Shown piece by piece: positions 43,266 through 52,578 of a stretch of 64,000 nucleotides of DNA. The position numbers and the translations under genes are program-made. The stretch comes from Gammaproteobacteria bacterium (GTDB taxonomy: Bacteria; Pseudomonadota; Gammaproteobacteria; Pseudomonadales; Azotimanducaceae), in NCBI GenBank assembly GCA_016874135.1, contig VGVE01000005.1:1-64000 (forward strand). The letters run 5' to 3'. Within the stretch, counting starts at the first letter, position 1; each line of letters opens with the position of its first letter. The notes under the pieces are model-generated. The model searched no databases. It was given only the letters and a program-made list of their open reading frames with translations, and had not been told where the DNA came from.

Positions 43266-44066
43266 TCATCTGCCGTTGATCAGCATCGGTGCTCCGAGTG
43301 CGTGTTCCTCAAAGAGCGACCGCACCCGGTCGAGTTCGGCGTCACCGTGAATGGGCCCTATGCGCACCCGGTAAAGACGATCCTCCGGAGTCTGCACCAC
43401 GTGCACCGGATGCTCTAGGAGTGATTTCAACCGAGCCAGCAGCGCATCGGCACCTGCCGGGCCGGAAAACGCGCCCGCTTGTAGGACATAGCGTCCGCCA
43501 CTCATCGCGGGATCGAAAGAAATCGCTTCAACACGAACCCGAGCGGTTCCTGCGGGGTGAACCCCCAGCTTGACCGCGGCGGCATAGGACAGGTCGATGA
43601 TGCGTCCATCGTGAAATGGACCGCGGTCATTGATCCGGACGATGGTCCTACGGTTGTTTTCGAGGTTGATGACATGGGCGTAGGTGGGAATCGGCAAGGT
43701 CTTGTGGGCAGCGGTGAGTTGCAGCATGTCGTAGACCTCACCTGACGAGGTCCTTCTGCCGTGAAACTTGGTGCCGTACCAGGACGCCATGCCGTTTTCC
43801 GCATAACCCGAGGCGCTCCGGAGAACCCGATAGGATTGTCCGGCGACTGTGTACTGTTCAGGGTTGCCATAACGGCTGCGCGGTTCGGGTTTCGGCACGG
43901 GGTCAGGCAGGTAGGCCAGATCCACCGGTGCATTGGACGGCGCCCCATCCTGCTGAGCCACGGGCACCGGTTTGCGGTTAACAGGCGCAGGCCCACTGCT
44001 CAAACAGGCTGAAAGTGTGCCTAACACAAACAGCATCACCATGAGTCGGGCGAATGACCGCATCAT
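43266..44066 (-). CDS. rlpA: Septal ring lytic transglycosylase RlpA (lipoprotein)
   Basis: RlpA cleaves denuded glycan strands at the division septum. The 266-residue protein has a lipobox (GTLSACLSS), a DPBB domain with the catalytic context NGMASWYGTKFHGRRTSSGE and VRINDRGPFHDGRIIDLS, and a C-terminal SPOR domain (YVLQAGAFSGPAGADALL) that binds peptidoglycan. Its start overlaps mltB by 4 nt. Order and domain set are those of pseudomonads. Confidence 0.95.
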   Translation of the reverse strand: MMRSFARLMVMLFVLGTLSACLSSGPAPVNRKPVPVAQQDGAPSNAPVDLAYLPDPVPKPEPRSRYGNPEQYTVAGQSYRVLRSASGYAENGMASWYGTKFHGRRTSSGEVYDMLQLTAAHKTLPIPTYAHVINLENNRRTIVRINDRGPFHDGRIIDLSYAAAVKLGVHPAGTARVRVEAISFDPAMSGGRYVLQAGAFSGPAGADALLARLKSLLEHPVHVVQTPEDRLYRVRIGPIHGDAELDRVRSLFEEHALGAPMLINGR

Positions 44067-45082
44067 CCCTCCGTACTTCCGCGGCGGATCGGCGTTTCGG
44101 TCGCAGGTACTTTGTGCGCTTCCCGTATCGCCTCGGCAAGTTCATGGACCGCACGGGCGTACAACGGGCTGTGGTTGTAACGCGTGATCACATAGAAGTC
44201 CCGAAAGGTGATCGCCGGTTTCGCTTCGGCTTCATGATCGAAAGCGAGTACCGCGACCGGTGTATTGTCCGCGAGTTCTGCGAATGCGGAATAGCCGACC
44301 TTGCGGAGATCGGCGAGCGTGCTGGCAGGCTTTGGATCGGTGCTGACGAGGGCCAGCAATCCTACCGAGGGTTGTTCCACATCGGCTATCAACGGCATGT
44401 TTCCCTGCCAGCCGTGTTTGCCAAAATAGTTCGCCACACTGCCGATGGCATCTTCGGCGCTGTTCCAGATATCGCGGCCGCCGTCGCCGTTAAAGTCGAT
44501 GGCATAGTGGCGATAGCTGGATGAAATGAACTGACCAAAGCCCATCGCTCCGGCGTAGGACCCCATCAGTTCTTCAGCCGCTTTCTTCTCTTCCCGGGCC
44601 AGCAGCATGAACTGGATCAGTTCGCTACGAAAAAACGCCGCACGGGGCGGATAGTCGAATGTCAGTGTGGTGAGCGCATCGAGTACCCGCCACGCGCCAC
44701 GATACTGCCCGTAGCGTGTTTCGACGCCGATGATGGCGACAACGTACTCCGGCGGCACCTTGAATAGCGCATAGGCCCGTGTGAGCGCCGCTTCATTCGC
44801 TCGCCAGAACTGAACACCTTCACGGATCCGGTCTTGACCAAGAAAAATCTGGCGGTAGCGATGCCACGTGAGCGTTTTTTCTGCGGGTTTGCTGATGGCA
44901 TCGATGATGCCCTGCTGGCGCTCGGCTTTGGTGAGCAACTCAACGACCGCCGCTCTTTCGAAACGGTGTTTGTTGACCAGTTCATCTATCAGTGCGCCCG
45001 CGGCGGGGTGAGCGGAATAGTCCGCGGCCACAGGACCGGCCAATGCGAGAAGCACCAGCCAGAGGCGGGGAATCCATGCCAT
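44063..45082 (-). CDS. mltB: Membrane-bound lytic murein transglycosylase B
   Basis: MltB cuts the glycan strands of peptidoglycan. The 339-residue protein has a signal peptide (MAWIPRLWLVLLALAGPVAA), the catalytic Glu121 in IIGVETRYGQ, and AMGFGQFISSSY with YAIDFNGDGGRDIWNS. There is no lipobox Cys, so it is probably periplasmic rather than lipid-anchored as in E. coli. It is 3 nt after rodA and overlaps rlpA by 4 nt. Confidence 0.94.
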   Translation of the reverse strand: MAWIPRLWLVLLALAGPVAADYSAHPAAGALIDELVNKHRFERAAVVELLTKAERQQGIIDAISKPAEKTLTWHRYRQIFLGQDRIREGVQFWRANEAALTRAYALFKVPPEYVVAIIGVETRYGQYRGAWRVLDALTTLTFDYPPRAAFFRSELIQFMLLAREEKKAAEELMGSYAGAMGFGQFISSSYRHYAIDFNGDGGRDIWNSAEDAIGSVANYFGKHGWQGNMPLIADVEQPSVGLLALVSTDPKPASTLADLRKVGYSAFAELADNTPVAVLAFDHEAEAKPAITFRDFYVITRYNHSPLYARAVHELAEAIREAHKVPATETPIRRGSTEG

Positions 45083-45085
45083 GCG

Positions 45086-46216
45086 TCAGTTGTTCCGGTG
45101 TTTGTAGATGGAGGTCAGCACGCCGAAAGTGAACAGCAGTGTCAGCGCCGAGGTCCCGCCATAACTCACCAGGGGTAAGGGCACTCCGACCACGGGCAGA
45201 AGACCACAGACCATGCCCACGTTGACGAATACATAAACGAAGAACGTGATTCCAATAGATCCGGCAACCAGCCGGTCGAAGGTTCTCCGCACAATCATCG
45301 AAACGTAAAGACACCGCGCGATGATCAGAATGTAGAGTACAAGAAAGCCCATCGCTCCGACAAAACCAAATTCTTCGCCAATGACCGCCAGGATGAAGTC
45401 GGTCTGCGCCTCGGGCAGGAAATCGAGCCCGCTCTGTGTCCCTTGCAGAACGCCCTTGCCCATCAAACCACCCGAGCCAATGGCAGTGGTGGACTGGATG
45501 ATGTTCCAGCCCGCACCCAGCGGATCACTCTCCGGGTCGAACAGCGTGAGGATCCGTTGCTGCTGATACTCGCGCAGAAAACTCCAGAGGATCGGTGCGG
45601 CCGCCGCGACACCGCCTATCGCGACTGCCGGGTAGATCCAAGGCAACCCGGACAGAAACAACACGCTGCCGCCGGCAGCGAGGACCAGGAGGCCCGTCCC
45701 CAGATCCGGCTGAACGATGATCAGCCCCGCTGGGATGCCCATGATGGCAAGCGCCACACAGATGTCGCCCAGCGAGAGCGGCGAGCTGCGGTCATGGAGG
45801 TACCAGGCGACCGTCAGCGGCACGGCAAGCTTGAGCAGCTCTGACGGCTGGAATCTGGGGAACGGCCCGACTTCGAGCCACCTCTGTCCACCTTTGGCTA
45901 CCTCGCCAAAGATGTGGACCAGGACCAGCAGCGCGACGCCTCCGAGCCAGAGCACCGGGCCAAACCGCAGGAACTCCCGCGGGTGCACGTGCGCTACAAC
46001 AAGCATGATCACGAATCCTGCAGCGAGCTTGATACCCTGTGCCGAAAGCGCTTCCGTTCGTCCATGCAATGCGCTGTAGAGAACGCCAAGACCGCACGCC
46101 ATCAGGATGACGAGTAATGGTAGGAGCACCGGCTCAGGCAGAATTTCGAACCGCACACGCGTCGGTGGCTCCGCTGTGCCACCGGTGCGAAGCGTACGGA
46201 CGAAGTCGATGTTCAT
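45086..46216 (-). CDS. rodA: Rod-shape SEDS glycosyltransferase RodA
   Basis: RodA polymerises lipid II for side-wall growth together with PBP2. The 376-residue polytopic membrane protein has about ten membrane segments and SEDS motifs: KGGQRWLEVGPFPRFQPSE, IIVQPDLGTGLL and the C-terminal PLVSYGGTSALTLL. It overlaps mrdA (its PBP2 partner) by 4 nt, which supports coupled synthesis of the pair. Confidence 0.96.
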   Translation of the reverse strand: MNIDFVRTLRTGGTAEPPTRVRFEILPEPVLLPLLVILMACGLGVLYSALHGRTEALSAQGIKLAAGFVIMLVVAHVHPREFLRFGPVLWLGGVALLVLVHIFGEVAKGGQRWLEVGPFPRFQPSELLKLAVPLTVAWYLHDRSSPLSLGDICVALAIMGIPAGLIIVQPDLGTGLLVLAAGGSVLFLSGLPWIYPAVAIGGVAAAAPILWSFLREYQQQRILTLFDPESDPLGAGWNIIQSTTAIGSGGLMGKGVLQGTQSGLDFLPEAQTDFILAVIGEEFGFVGAMGFLVLYILIIARCLYVSMIVRRTFDRLVAGSIGITFFVYVFVNVGMVCGLLPVVGVPLPLVSYGGTSALTLLFTFGVLTSIYKHRNN

Positions 46217-48138
46217 TCGCCGGTTCCCTGTGCAATTGATGCTCGCCGGGCGGCAGCCAGCATCCGCGGTAAAACCCAGGCATCGATAACTTCCCGCGCC
46301 ACCGGTGCAGCCACCCCGCTGCCGCCACCACCGTTTTCAACCAGCACTGCAACCGAAATAAGTGGATCGTCTGCCGGCGCAAACGCCACGAACCAGGCAT
46401 GTTTGCGGTTGTATTCATCCAGCTCTTTCTCGTCGTAGGTAGTGCCTTGTTTGATCTCCACCACCTGGGCCGTGCCGGATTTCCCGGCCATGCGATAGCT
46501 GATGTCCTGGCCGATGTACGGGAATGCCGTGCCCGACTGCCGGTAACCGAGGTTGCCGCGGTGCACCACGTTTTCCATGGCGTCCACCATCTTCTCCCAG
46601 TCCTCAGGTGACAGCCCGACGATGCTCAGGCTTTTGGGTGTGGCAAGGTCTTCTTCGAGAGCCCGGGAACTATCGCGCAGCATCCGCGGCGCAACGATTC
46701 GGCCGCGGTTGGCGATGACGTTGACATACGACGCCAGCTGCAGCGGTGTGACCAGCATGCTTCCCTGGCCGATGCCAAGGTTGACGCTGTCGCCGGGATA
46801 CCAGATCTCGTTGCGAACCTTGCGCTTCCAGGCTGAATCCGGAAGCAGGCCGGTGCTTTCGTCCGCAATATCCAGCCCCACAGGTCGGCCAAAACCGAAC
46901 TGTGAAACAAAGCCTGCAAACCGGTCGATCTTCATGCGCGAGGCCATCGTGTAGAAGTACGTGTTCGACGAGCGATAGATGGCACGGTTGAGATCAACAC
47001 TGCCTTGCCCACCAGAATTGCCTCGTTGCCAGCTCCAGTCGCGGTAGATCCGTCGTTGTCCCGGCAGCCGGAAGAAGCCGCGGTCATAAATGGTTTCCTC
47101 CCACGTCGTCGCACCGCTGGTGAGCGCAGCGAGCCCGACCGCCATCTTGAAGGTTGAACCCGGCGCGTACCTTCCGTTGATCGCGCGGTTGAACATGGGC
47201 CGGTTGCGCGCCATCAGTAGCGCGTTGTACTCCTCCCCGGAAATCCCCGTAATAAACTTGTTGGGGTCGTAGGAGGGCTTCGACACCATAGCCAGCACGC
47301 CTCCGGTGCGGGGATCGAGTGCAACGATACTGCCGCGCCGGGCACCGAGCGCCGCATCGGCAACGACCTGCAGATCAAGGTCAAGATGCAGCGTCAGGTC
47401 AATTCCGGCAACGGGATGATCGACATCCAGCTCTTTGCGAATCCGCCCATGGACATCCACTTCCACCTGTTGGTAGCCCACACGGCCATGCAGGGAGGAC
47501 TCGTAGAATTTTTCGACCCCAAGTTTGCCCATAAATTCGGTGCCGGCATACATCACGGGATCGAGTCGCTCGAGGTCAGCTTCGTTGATGCGCCGCACCG
47601 AACCGAGCGGATGGGCGAGCAGTTCTATGAACGGATAGTGGCGTACCGAGTCCGATAGAATCTCCACACCCGGCAGTTCGTGACGGTGCACAGCCAGAAC
47701 CGCCCGTTCATCTTCGGTGAGATGCGACCGGATGACGACGGCTTCGTAGGGCCGGCGACGGCGTTTGAGCCGCTTGTCGAATTCGCTGATCTCCGCCTCT
47801 CCCAGATCCAGAAACCCATCAAGGCGCTCGATCATCCGGGGCATGTCTCCGGCCAGCTCCTTGACCACGGCGAGGTTGTGTATGGGACGGTTGTCCGCCA
47901 GCAAGACACCGTTGCGGTCATAAATCAGACCACGGCGTGGCGCGACGGGCTGAACCTGGATGCGGTTCTGTTCCGAACGCGTCTGAAAGCGCTCGTGTTC
48001 GAGGATCTGCAAGTGGACCAGGCGCGCCATCAGCACACCAAACAGCAGCAACATCACACCGCCGATGAAATATATCCGCAGGCTGTAGCGGCGTTGCTCT
48101 TCGCTCTTGTCGCTGAATGAAGCTTGGGCCACGGTCAA
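46213..48138 (-). CDS. mrdA: Penicillin-binding protein 2 (PBP2)
   Basis: PBP2 is the elongation-specific transpeptidase that works with RodA. The protein has an N-terminal membrane anchor (YFIGGVMLLLFGVLMARLV), a dimerisation part, and the transpeptidase motifs PGSTFKM (Ser328, Lys331), SSNTYF and KSGTAQ. The frame extends upstream into rlmH; TTG 48138 (just after the rlmH stop) gives 641 aa, near E. coli's 633; GTG 48132 is an alternative. No good ribosome site is visible, so coupling to rlmH is likely. The start is the least certain part. Confidence 0.93.
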   Translation of the reverse strand: MTVAQASFSDKSEEQRRYSLRIYFIGGVMLLLFGVLMARLVHLQILEHERFQTRSEQNRIQVQPVAPRRGLIYDRNGVLLADNRPIHNLAVVKELAGDMPRMIERLDGFLDLGEAEISEFDKRLKRRRRPYEAVVIRSHLTEDERAVLAVHRHELPGVEILSDSVRHYPFIELLAHPLGSVRRINEADLERLDPVMYAGTEFMGKLGVEKFYESSLHGRVGYQQVEVDVHGRIRKELDVDHPVAGIDLTLHLDLDLQVVADAALGARRGSIVALDPRTGGVLAMVSKPSYDPNKFITGISGEEYNALLMARNRPMFNRAINGRYAPGSTFKMAVGLAALTSGATTWEETIYDRGFFRLPGQRRIYRDWSWQRGNSGGQGSVDLNRAIYRSSNTYFYTMASRMKIDRFAGFVSQFGFGRPVGLDIADESTGLLPDSAWKRKVRNEIWYPGDSVNLGIGQGSMLVTPLQLASYVNVIANRGRIVAPRMLRDSSRALEEDLATPKSLSIVGLSPEDWEKMVDAMENVVHRGNLGYRQSGTAFPYIGQDISYRMAGKSGTAQVVEIKQGTTYDEKELDEYNRKHAWFVAFAPADDPLISVAVLVENGGGGSGVAAPVAREVIDAWVLPRMLAAARRASIAQGTGE

Positions 48139-48142
48139 TGCA

Positions 48143-48622
48143 TCACGCCCGGTGGTAAGGGTGATTGTTGAGCAGCGAGACCGCTCGATACAACGCCTCC
48201 GCGAGCACCACCCGCACGAGGCCATGCGGCAAAGTCAGCGCAGACAGGGCCAATCTGCTGGGCGCCTCGGCGAGGAACTCCGGATGCAGGCCATCCGCCC
48301 CACCAATGACGAACACCGGCGCACGAGCGGTGTCACGCAGCTGACCAACAAACCGTGCCAAGGCGGCCGTATCCAGCTGCTTGCCTGATTCATCGAGCGC
48401 GATGATGTACTCGCCGGCTTTACAGGCAGCACGGATCTTCTGCGCTTCCTGCTGCCGGTACAGATCGATCTGGCGCGCCGACTCCTGCCCTCTGCGGTCC
48501 ATCGGCGCGATTTCGGTGAGGTCAAGAGGCATCATACCCTGCAGTCGCCGGGCATAGGTCTGGAACCCTTCGTTGATCCAGTCTGGCTGTTTGCGGCTGA
48601 CGGTGAGGATTCGTGCGTTCAC
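48143..48622 (-). CDS. rlmH: 23S rRNA pseudouridine-1915 N3-methyltransferase RlmH
   Basis: RlmH methylates pseudouridine 1915 of 23S rRNA, using SAM and a trefoil-knot (SPOUT) fold. The 159-residue protein has ILTVSRKQPDWI, the SAM-binding VFVIGGADGL, and the C-terminal knot segment LSALTLPHGLVRVVLAEALYRA. It overlaps rsfS by 4 nt, matching the usual nadD-rsfS-rlmH-mrdA order. Confidence 0.96.
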   Translation of the reverse strand: MNARILTVSRKQPDWINEGFQTYARRLQGMMPLDLTEIAPMDRRGQESARQIDLYRQQEAQKIRAACKAGEYIIALDESGKQLDTAALARFVGQLRDTARAPVFVIGGADGLHPEFLAEAPSRLALSALTLPHGLVRVVLAEALYRAVSLLNNHPYHRA

Positions 48623-49092
48623 GAAGGTGTCGCTGTTTCCCCGTCCGCCGGCAGCTCGGACCAGAGTTTCTCGAGCTCATACAGCTGGCGGGCGTCTTTC
48701 TGCATGACATGCACAACGATGTCTGCAAAATCCACGAGCACCCATTCCGACGACTCGCGGCCTTCCACGCCGATGGGCTTGATACCAAGAGTCAGCGCCC
48801 CTTCGATGACCCGTTCCACGAGTGCATTAACCTGGCGGCCGGTATTGCCGGTAACGATCACCATCGTATCGGTAAAGCTGCACAGCGAGCGCACGTCGAG
48901 AACCACGACATCGATACCCTTGCCGTCATCGAGTGCCTTGAGTACAGCCTTGCGCAGCAGCGCGATCGGGTCTTTTGCAGCTATACGGCGGCGTGGTGTC
49001 TTTTTGGCCACTCCACGGACCGAAGTATCCGGGGCGGTCGCGGACTCGGCCTTGAGTGATTTGCGGGGCCGGGTTGCAGTCGGTTTACGCAT
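48619..49092 (-). CDS. rsfS: Ribosome silencing factor RsfS
   Basis: RsfS binds L14 and blocks subunit joining when nutrients are short. The core (LLRKAVLKALDDGKGIDVVVLDVRSL to DIVVHVMQKDARQLYELEKLW) is normal. From the ATG at 49092 (AGGAAAAACAG upstream) the protein has 157 aa, with an N-terminal basic extension of about 45 residues (RKPTATRPRKSLKAES to TPRRRIAAKD) not found in the roughly 105-residue E. coli form. It overlaps nadD by 8 nt and rlmH by 4 nt. Confidence 0.94.
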   Translation of the reverse strand: MRKPTATRPRKSLKAESATAPDTSVRGVAKKTPRRRIAAKDPIALLRKAVLKALDDGKGIDVVVLDVRSLCSFTDTMVIVTGNTGRQVNALVERVIEGALTLGIKPIGVEGRESSEWVLVDFADIVVHVMQKDARQLYELEKLWSELPADGETATPS

Positions 49093-49717
49093 AGAGTCTG
49101 TTTTTCCTGATGTAGTCGCACACCGCCGGGGCAAGCCACTGGCCGGGATCTTCGTTCTCATTTTCCCTTGCATGGATAGCCTGACGCACTCGCGAAGATG
49201 AAATGTCAGGCAGACCTGCTTCCACGATCATGACTTGCCCATGCAGGGTCTGATCCAGCCGGTCGACCAATCGTGGGTGGATGAAAGCACGTAACTGTTT
49301 TCCAAAGTCCGGTGGGCTGCCCGCCCGCCGTAACACAAGAAAGCTCGACAGTCGAAAGACGTCATCGACCCGGCGCCAACCCAGAATTGGCGCAAACGCA
49401 TCCGTACCGATAATCCAGCAGCGGCGTTCCAGCGGATCGACAGAGGCACGGCGCTCAAGCAGATCCACGGTGTAGGACGGCCCGTCACCAGCAAGTTCCG
49501 AGTCGTCAGCCACAAGGTGCGGATGTGCTTCACAGGCAAGTATCAACATGTCCCGGCGCTGTGCGGCGGTTGCACCTCCAGACAGGGGTTTGTGATACGG
49601 CTGTCGCGCCAGCACCATCCTGACTTCGTTGACAGTGAGCGCCTGACGCGCTGCTTCCGCTGCAGCCACATGACCGAGATGTACCGGATCGAACGTGCCT
49701 CCAAACAGGGCGATCAA
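49085..49717 (-). CDS. nadD: Nicotinate-nucleotide adenylyltransferase
   Basis: NadD joins ATP and nicotinate mononucleotide in NAD synthesis. The 210-residue protein opens with the nucleotidyltransferase motif GGTFDPVHLGH and ends with ISSSRVRQAI (the ISSTxxR-type motif). It overlaps proA by 4 nt and rsfS by 8 nt. The order proA-nadD-rsfS matches that seen in pseudomonads. Confidence 0.96.
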   Translation of the reverse strand: MIALFGGTFDPVHLGHVAAAEAARQALTVNEVRMVLARQPYHKPLSGGATAAQRRDMLILACEAHPHLVADDSELAGDGPSYTVDLLERRASVDPLERRCWIIGTDAFAPILGWRRVDDVFRLSSFLVLRRAGSPPDFGKQLRAFIHPRLVDRLDQTLHGQVMIVEAGLPDISSSRVRQAIHARENENEDPGQWLAPAVCDYIRKNRLYA

Positions 49718-50988
49718 CGCTTGCGCACTTCGCCTTGGCCATAAACCACAAACTTGCGCGTGGTGAGCCCTTCAAGACCCACTGGGCCACGCGCATGCAG
49801 TTTGTTCGTGGAGATGCCGATCTCGGCGCCAAGACCATACTCAAAGCCGTCTGCGAACTGGGTGGAGACATTCACCATCACAGAGGCTGAGTCCACCTCG
49901 GTAACAAACCGTCGTGACGCAGCAAGATCGTTGGTGACAATACAGTCCGTATGCTGCGACCCGTAGCGGTTGATGTGCCGAATAGCGCCACCAACGTCGT
50001 CCACCACCCGCACGGCAAGAATGGGGCCGAGATACTCTGCGGACCAGTCCTCTTCCGTGGCCACATTCATCGTTGGCACTACCGCTCGACTGGCCTCACA
50101 ACCACGCAGCTCAACCCCTGCTGCCGTGAACCGCGAAGCAAGTTCCGGCAAGAGTTCCGCTGCACGCGCCTGATGGACGAGAAGCGTCTCAATCGCGTTA
50201 CACACCGCGTATTTTTCAGTCTTCGAGTTGAAAGCAACATTGATGGCCATCTGTACCTCGGCGGAGACATCGATAAACACGTGGCAGACCCCGTCGAGGT
50301 GTTTGATCACGGGTATGGTGGATTCGCGGGTGACCCGTTCGATGAGACTCTTGCCACCACGAGGAATGATTACATCAACCAATGAGACCTGTTTGAGCAG
50401 CGCGCCTACAGCAGCCCGGTCTGTAGTGCCGATCAGTTGTACGGCATCGGTCGGAACGCCTGATCCACGCAGACCTTCCGCGACACACGAGGCGATGGCG
50501 CGGTTCGACTCGATCGACTCACTGCCACCCCGCAAGATCGTGGCATTGCCGGACTTGAGGCAGAGTGCCGCCGCGTCCACGGTCACATTAGGCCTCGCCT
50601 CGTAGATGATGCCGATGACACCGAGGGGCACTCGCATCTGCCCGACCTGGATACCTGAAGGCAACGTGCGCAGCCCGACAATCTCGTCGACCGGATCCGG
50701 AAGCGAATCCACCTGCAACACACCTTCAATCATGCGGTCGATGGCCTTGGCATCGAATTTCAGGCGATCAACCAGTGGTCGGTCGAGGCCTGCTTGCTGC
50801 GCCTTTGCCACGTCCTTTGCGTTGGCGGCCAGGAGGCTGTCCTTGCGCTCGCCGAGTACGCGGGCGATGCCCTTGAGCGCATGGGAGCGGGCAGCAGACG
50901 GGGCAGCACAAATCGCATGCGAAGCTTCCCGCGCCCGTTCCGCAATGGAACGTACTTCCAGTTCAATAGCTGACAAGCCTGCCTTCAT
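49714..50988 (-). CDS. proA: Gamma-glutamyl phosphate reductase
   Basis: ProA reduces gamma-glutamyl phosphate to the semialdehyde with NADPH in proline synthesis. The 424-residue aldehyde-dehydrogenase-fold protein has the catalytic Cys in KYAVCNAIETLLVH, the NADPH-binding segment PLGVIGIIYEARPNV, and GPVGLEGLTTRKFV near the end. It is the first gene of the co-directional envelope block; the 113 nt upstream should hold its promoter. proB is not adjacent. Confidence 0.96.
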   Translation of the reverse strand: MKAGLSAIELEVRSIAERAREASHAICAAPSAARSHALKGIARVLGERKDSLLAANAKDVAKAQQAGLDRPLVDRLKFDAKAIDRMIEGVLQVDSLPDPVDEIVGLRTLPSGIQVGQMRVPLGVIGIIYEARPNVTVDAAALCLKSGNATILRGGSESIESNRAIASCVAEGLRGSGVPTDAVQLIGTTDRAAVGALLKQVSLVDVIIPRGGKSLIERVTRESTIPVIKHLDGVCHVFIDVSAEVQMAINVAFNSKTEKYAVCNAIETLLVHQARAAELLPELASRFTAAGVELRGCEASRAVVPTMNVATEEDWSAEYLGPILAVRVVDDVGGAIRHINRYGSQHTDCIVTNDLAASRRFVTEVDSASVMVNVSTQFADGFEYGLGAEIGISTNKLHARGPVGLEGLTTRKFVVYGQGEVRKR

Positions 50989-51101
50989 GATTCACCCGGG
51001 TTTCAGGGCCGCCGAATTAGGCCAATTTTCTGTGCTTTTCGGGCCGGCAGTATAACGGCATTCGTTTGGTGCGGCGGTGTGGCTTTGCGCACCTTCCGTA
51101 T

Positions 51102-51737
51102 TCAGTTCTTACCGACGGATTCACCACGCAGTTTGGATACCAGACGATTCAGCTCTGTGAGGCGCTCGCGCGGAGAAGGCAGTTGCAGAAGGCTCTGCTT
51201 GATCTCCGGTTCGATGGGAAGCAGCTCCGAGAGCCGCCAGCTCACGGATCGGGCATCGCTGAAATCGACATCGAGGCCGAGTTTCTGAATAAGCGGATGG
51301 ACCACAAGGTCCTTGAGGATCTCGGTAAGCCCGCGGTGCTCCGCGCCGAGTTCCCCCAGCGGCTCGTCAGGCAACCATGCCACATCGCCGAGCAGCAAGT
51401 GGTCGGCCTGTTCACGGGTACCGTGCACCCGGAATTTGCGCGTGGCACGGCAGACGATCCCGAGCATGCCGTCCGACAGCGGATTGAAGTCGGCAATCAA
51501 CGCTGCCGTTCCCACACCAAAAATATCCGGCTGACTGTCATCTCGCTGCAGCCTCGCCTCAACACCTTGACGAATCAGGACCACCCCGAAGGGCAGGCCA
51601 TCGCGCATGCATCGTCGCACCATGTCGATGTAGCGGGTTTCAAAGATGCGCAGGGGCAACGTCCCATAGGGAAAAAGCACCGTCCGCAAAGGAAACAGCG
51701 GGATTTCCGTTATGTCGTCGGCTTTAGGAATCATCAC
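51102..51737 (-). CDS. LON peptidase N-terminal domain protein
   Basis: A 211-residue protein made only of the Lon substrate-binding (LON) domain: ITEIPLFPLRTVLFPYGTLPLRIFETRY, VVLIRQG, GTAALIADF and a helical C-terminal part. There is no ATPase or protease domain. Such stand-alone proteins are widespread and their role is unclear. It is divergent from the dienelactone-hydrolase-like gene, 67 nt apart, and its end faces away from proA. Confidence 0.93.
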   Translation of the reverse strand: MMIPKADDITEIPLFPLRTVLFPYGTLPLRIFETRYIDMVRRCMRDGLPFGVVLIRQGVEARLQRDDSQPDIFGVGTAALIADFNPLSDGMLGIVCRATRKFRVHGTREQADHLLLGDVAWLPDEPLGELGAEHRGLTEILKDLVVHPLIQKLGLDVDFSDARSVSWRLSELLPIEPEIKQSLLQLPSPRERLTELNRLVSKLRGESVGKN

Positions 51738-51804
51738 TGGACCATTCGGTCATTTTGCTACCGGAACCGTTACCATCTCTGCCGCTCTGCAAAGAAGGAT
51801 GGGC

Positions 51805-52551
51805 ATGCAAGGTTACTCGAAGGATTGTTTTTCCGCGCCGACATCGGCAGGACACACCATCATCCACGACGTATACACCCGGGGTACGGGGCCTGTTGTT
51901 GTCATCATTCAGGAACTACCGGGAATTGGCCCACAGACCCTCACACTTGCCGACAAGTTGCAGGCAGCAGGCTTCACCACCGTGTTGCCGCACCTGTTTG
52001 GGCCACTTGGCCGCATCTCCCTGGCGGGCAATATGGTGCGCGTGATGTGCATGCGTCGAGAGTTCCGGCTGCTCGAAAAAAACGCCACAAGCCCGGTGGT
52101 GGCTTGGCTGCGGGCACTGTGCCGAAAACTCAAAGAGACCCATGGTGTGCGTGGTGTTGGCACCATCGGCATGTGCCTGACCGGGAACTTCGCGATCTCC
52201 CTGCTCGCAGATGACAGCGTACTCGCGGGTGTGGCTTCACAACCCTCGATGCCGTTTTTTGACCAATCCGCGCTGCACATGTCAGCTGAAGATACGAACC
52301 GGATCCGATCCCGGATTGATGCGACCCAGCCAGCCATGGCGCTTAGATTTGAGGGGGATCCGCTCTGCACCGCGGAAAAGTTCTCGGCGCTGGACCGGAC
52401 TTTCAACACAGACCGCCACCGCCTCGACCTGCAGACTCTGCCCGGTAAAGGACACTCGGTACTGACCCTCGATTTCGTGGATCAGGCCGGACATCCGACG
52501 ACCGAGGCACTTGGCAAGGTCATCCACTACTTCCGATCCGCGCTCATCTGA
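51805..52551 (+). CDS. Dienelactone hydrolase family protein
   Basis: An alpha/beta hydrolase with a Cys nucleophile. The elbow GMCLTGN contains the catalytic Cys, the acid is Asp in RFEGDPLC, and the base His lies in PGKGHSVL: the DLH-type Cys-Asp-His triad. The ATG at 51805 is chosen because AAGGA lies 7 nt upstream; an ATG six nt earlier would be too near it. It is 248 aa. Family members open dienelactones in aromatic degradation, but many act on other substrates. It is 27 nt upstream of uppP, perhaps co-transcribed. Confidence 0.88.
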   Translation: MQGYSKDCFSAPTSAGHTIIHDVYTRGTGPVVVIIQELPGIGPQTLTLADKLQAAGFTTVLPHLFGPLGRISLAGNMVRVMCMRREFRLLEKNATSPVVAWLRALCRKLKETHGVRGVGTIGMCLTGNFAISLLADDSVLAGVASQPSMPFFDQSALHMSAEDTNRIRSRIDATQPAMALRFEGDPLCTAEKFSALDRTFNTDRHRLDLQTLPGKGHSVLTLDFVDQAGHPTTEALGKVIHYFRSALI

Positions 52552-52578
52552 GTTCATTCAGGCAGGACAGACATTCAC

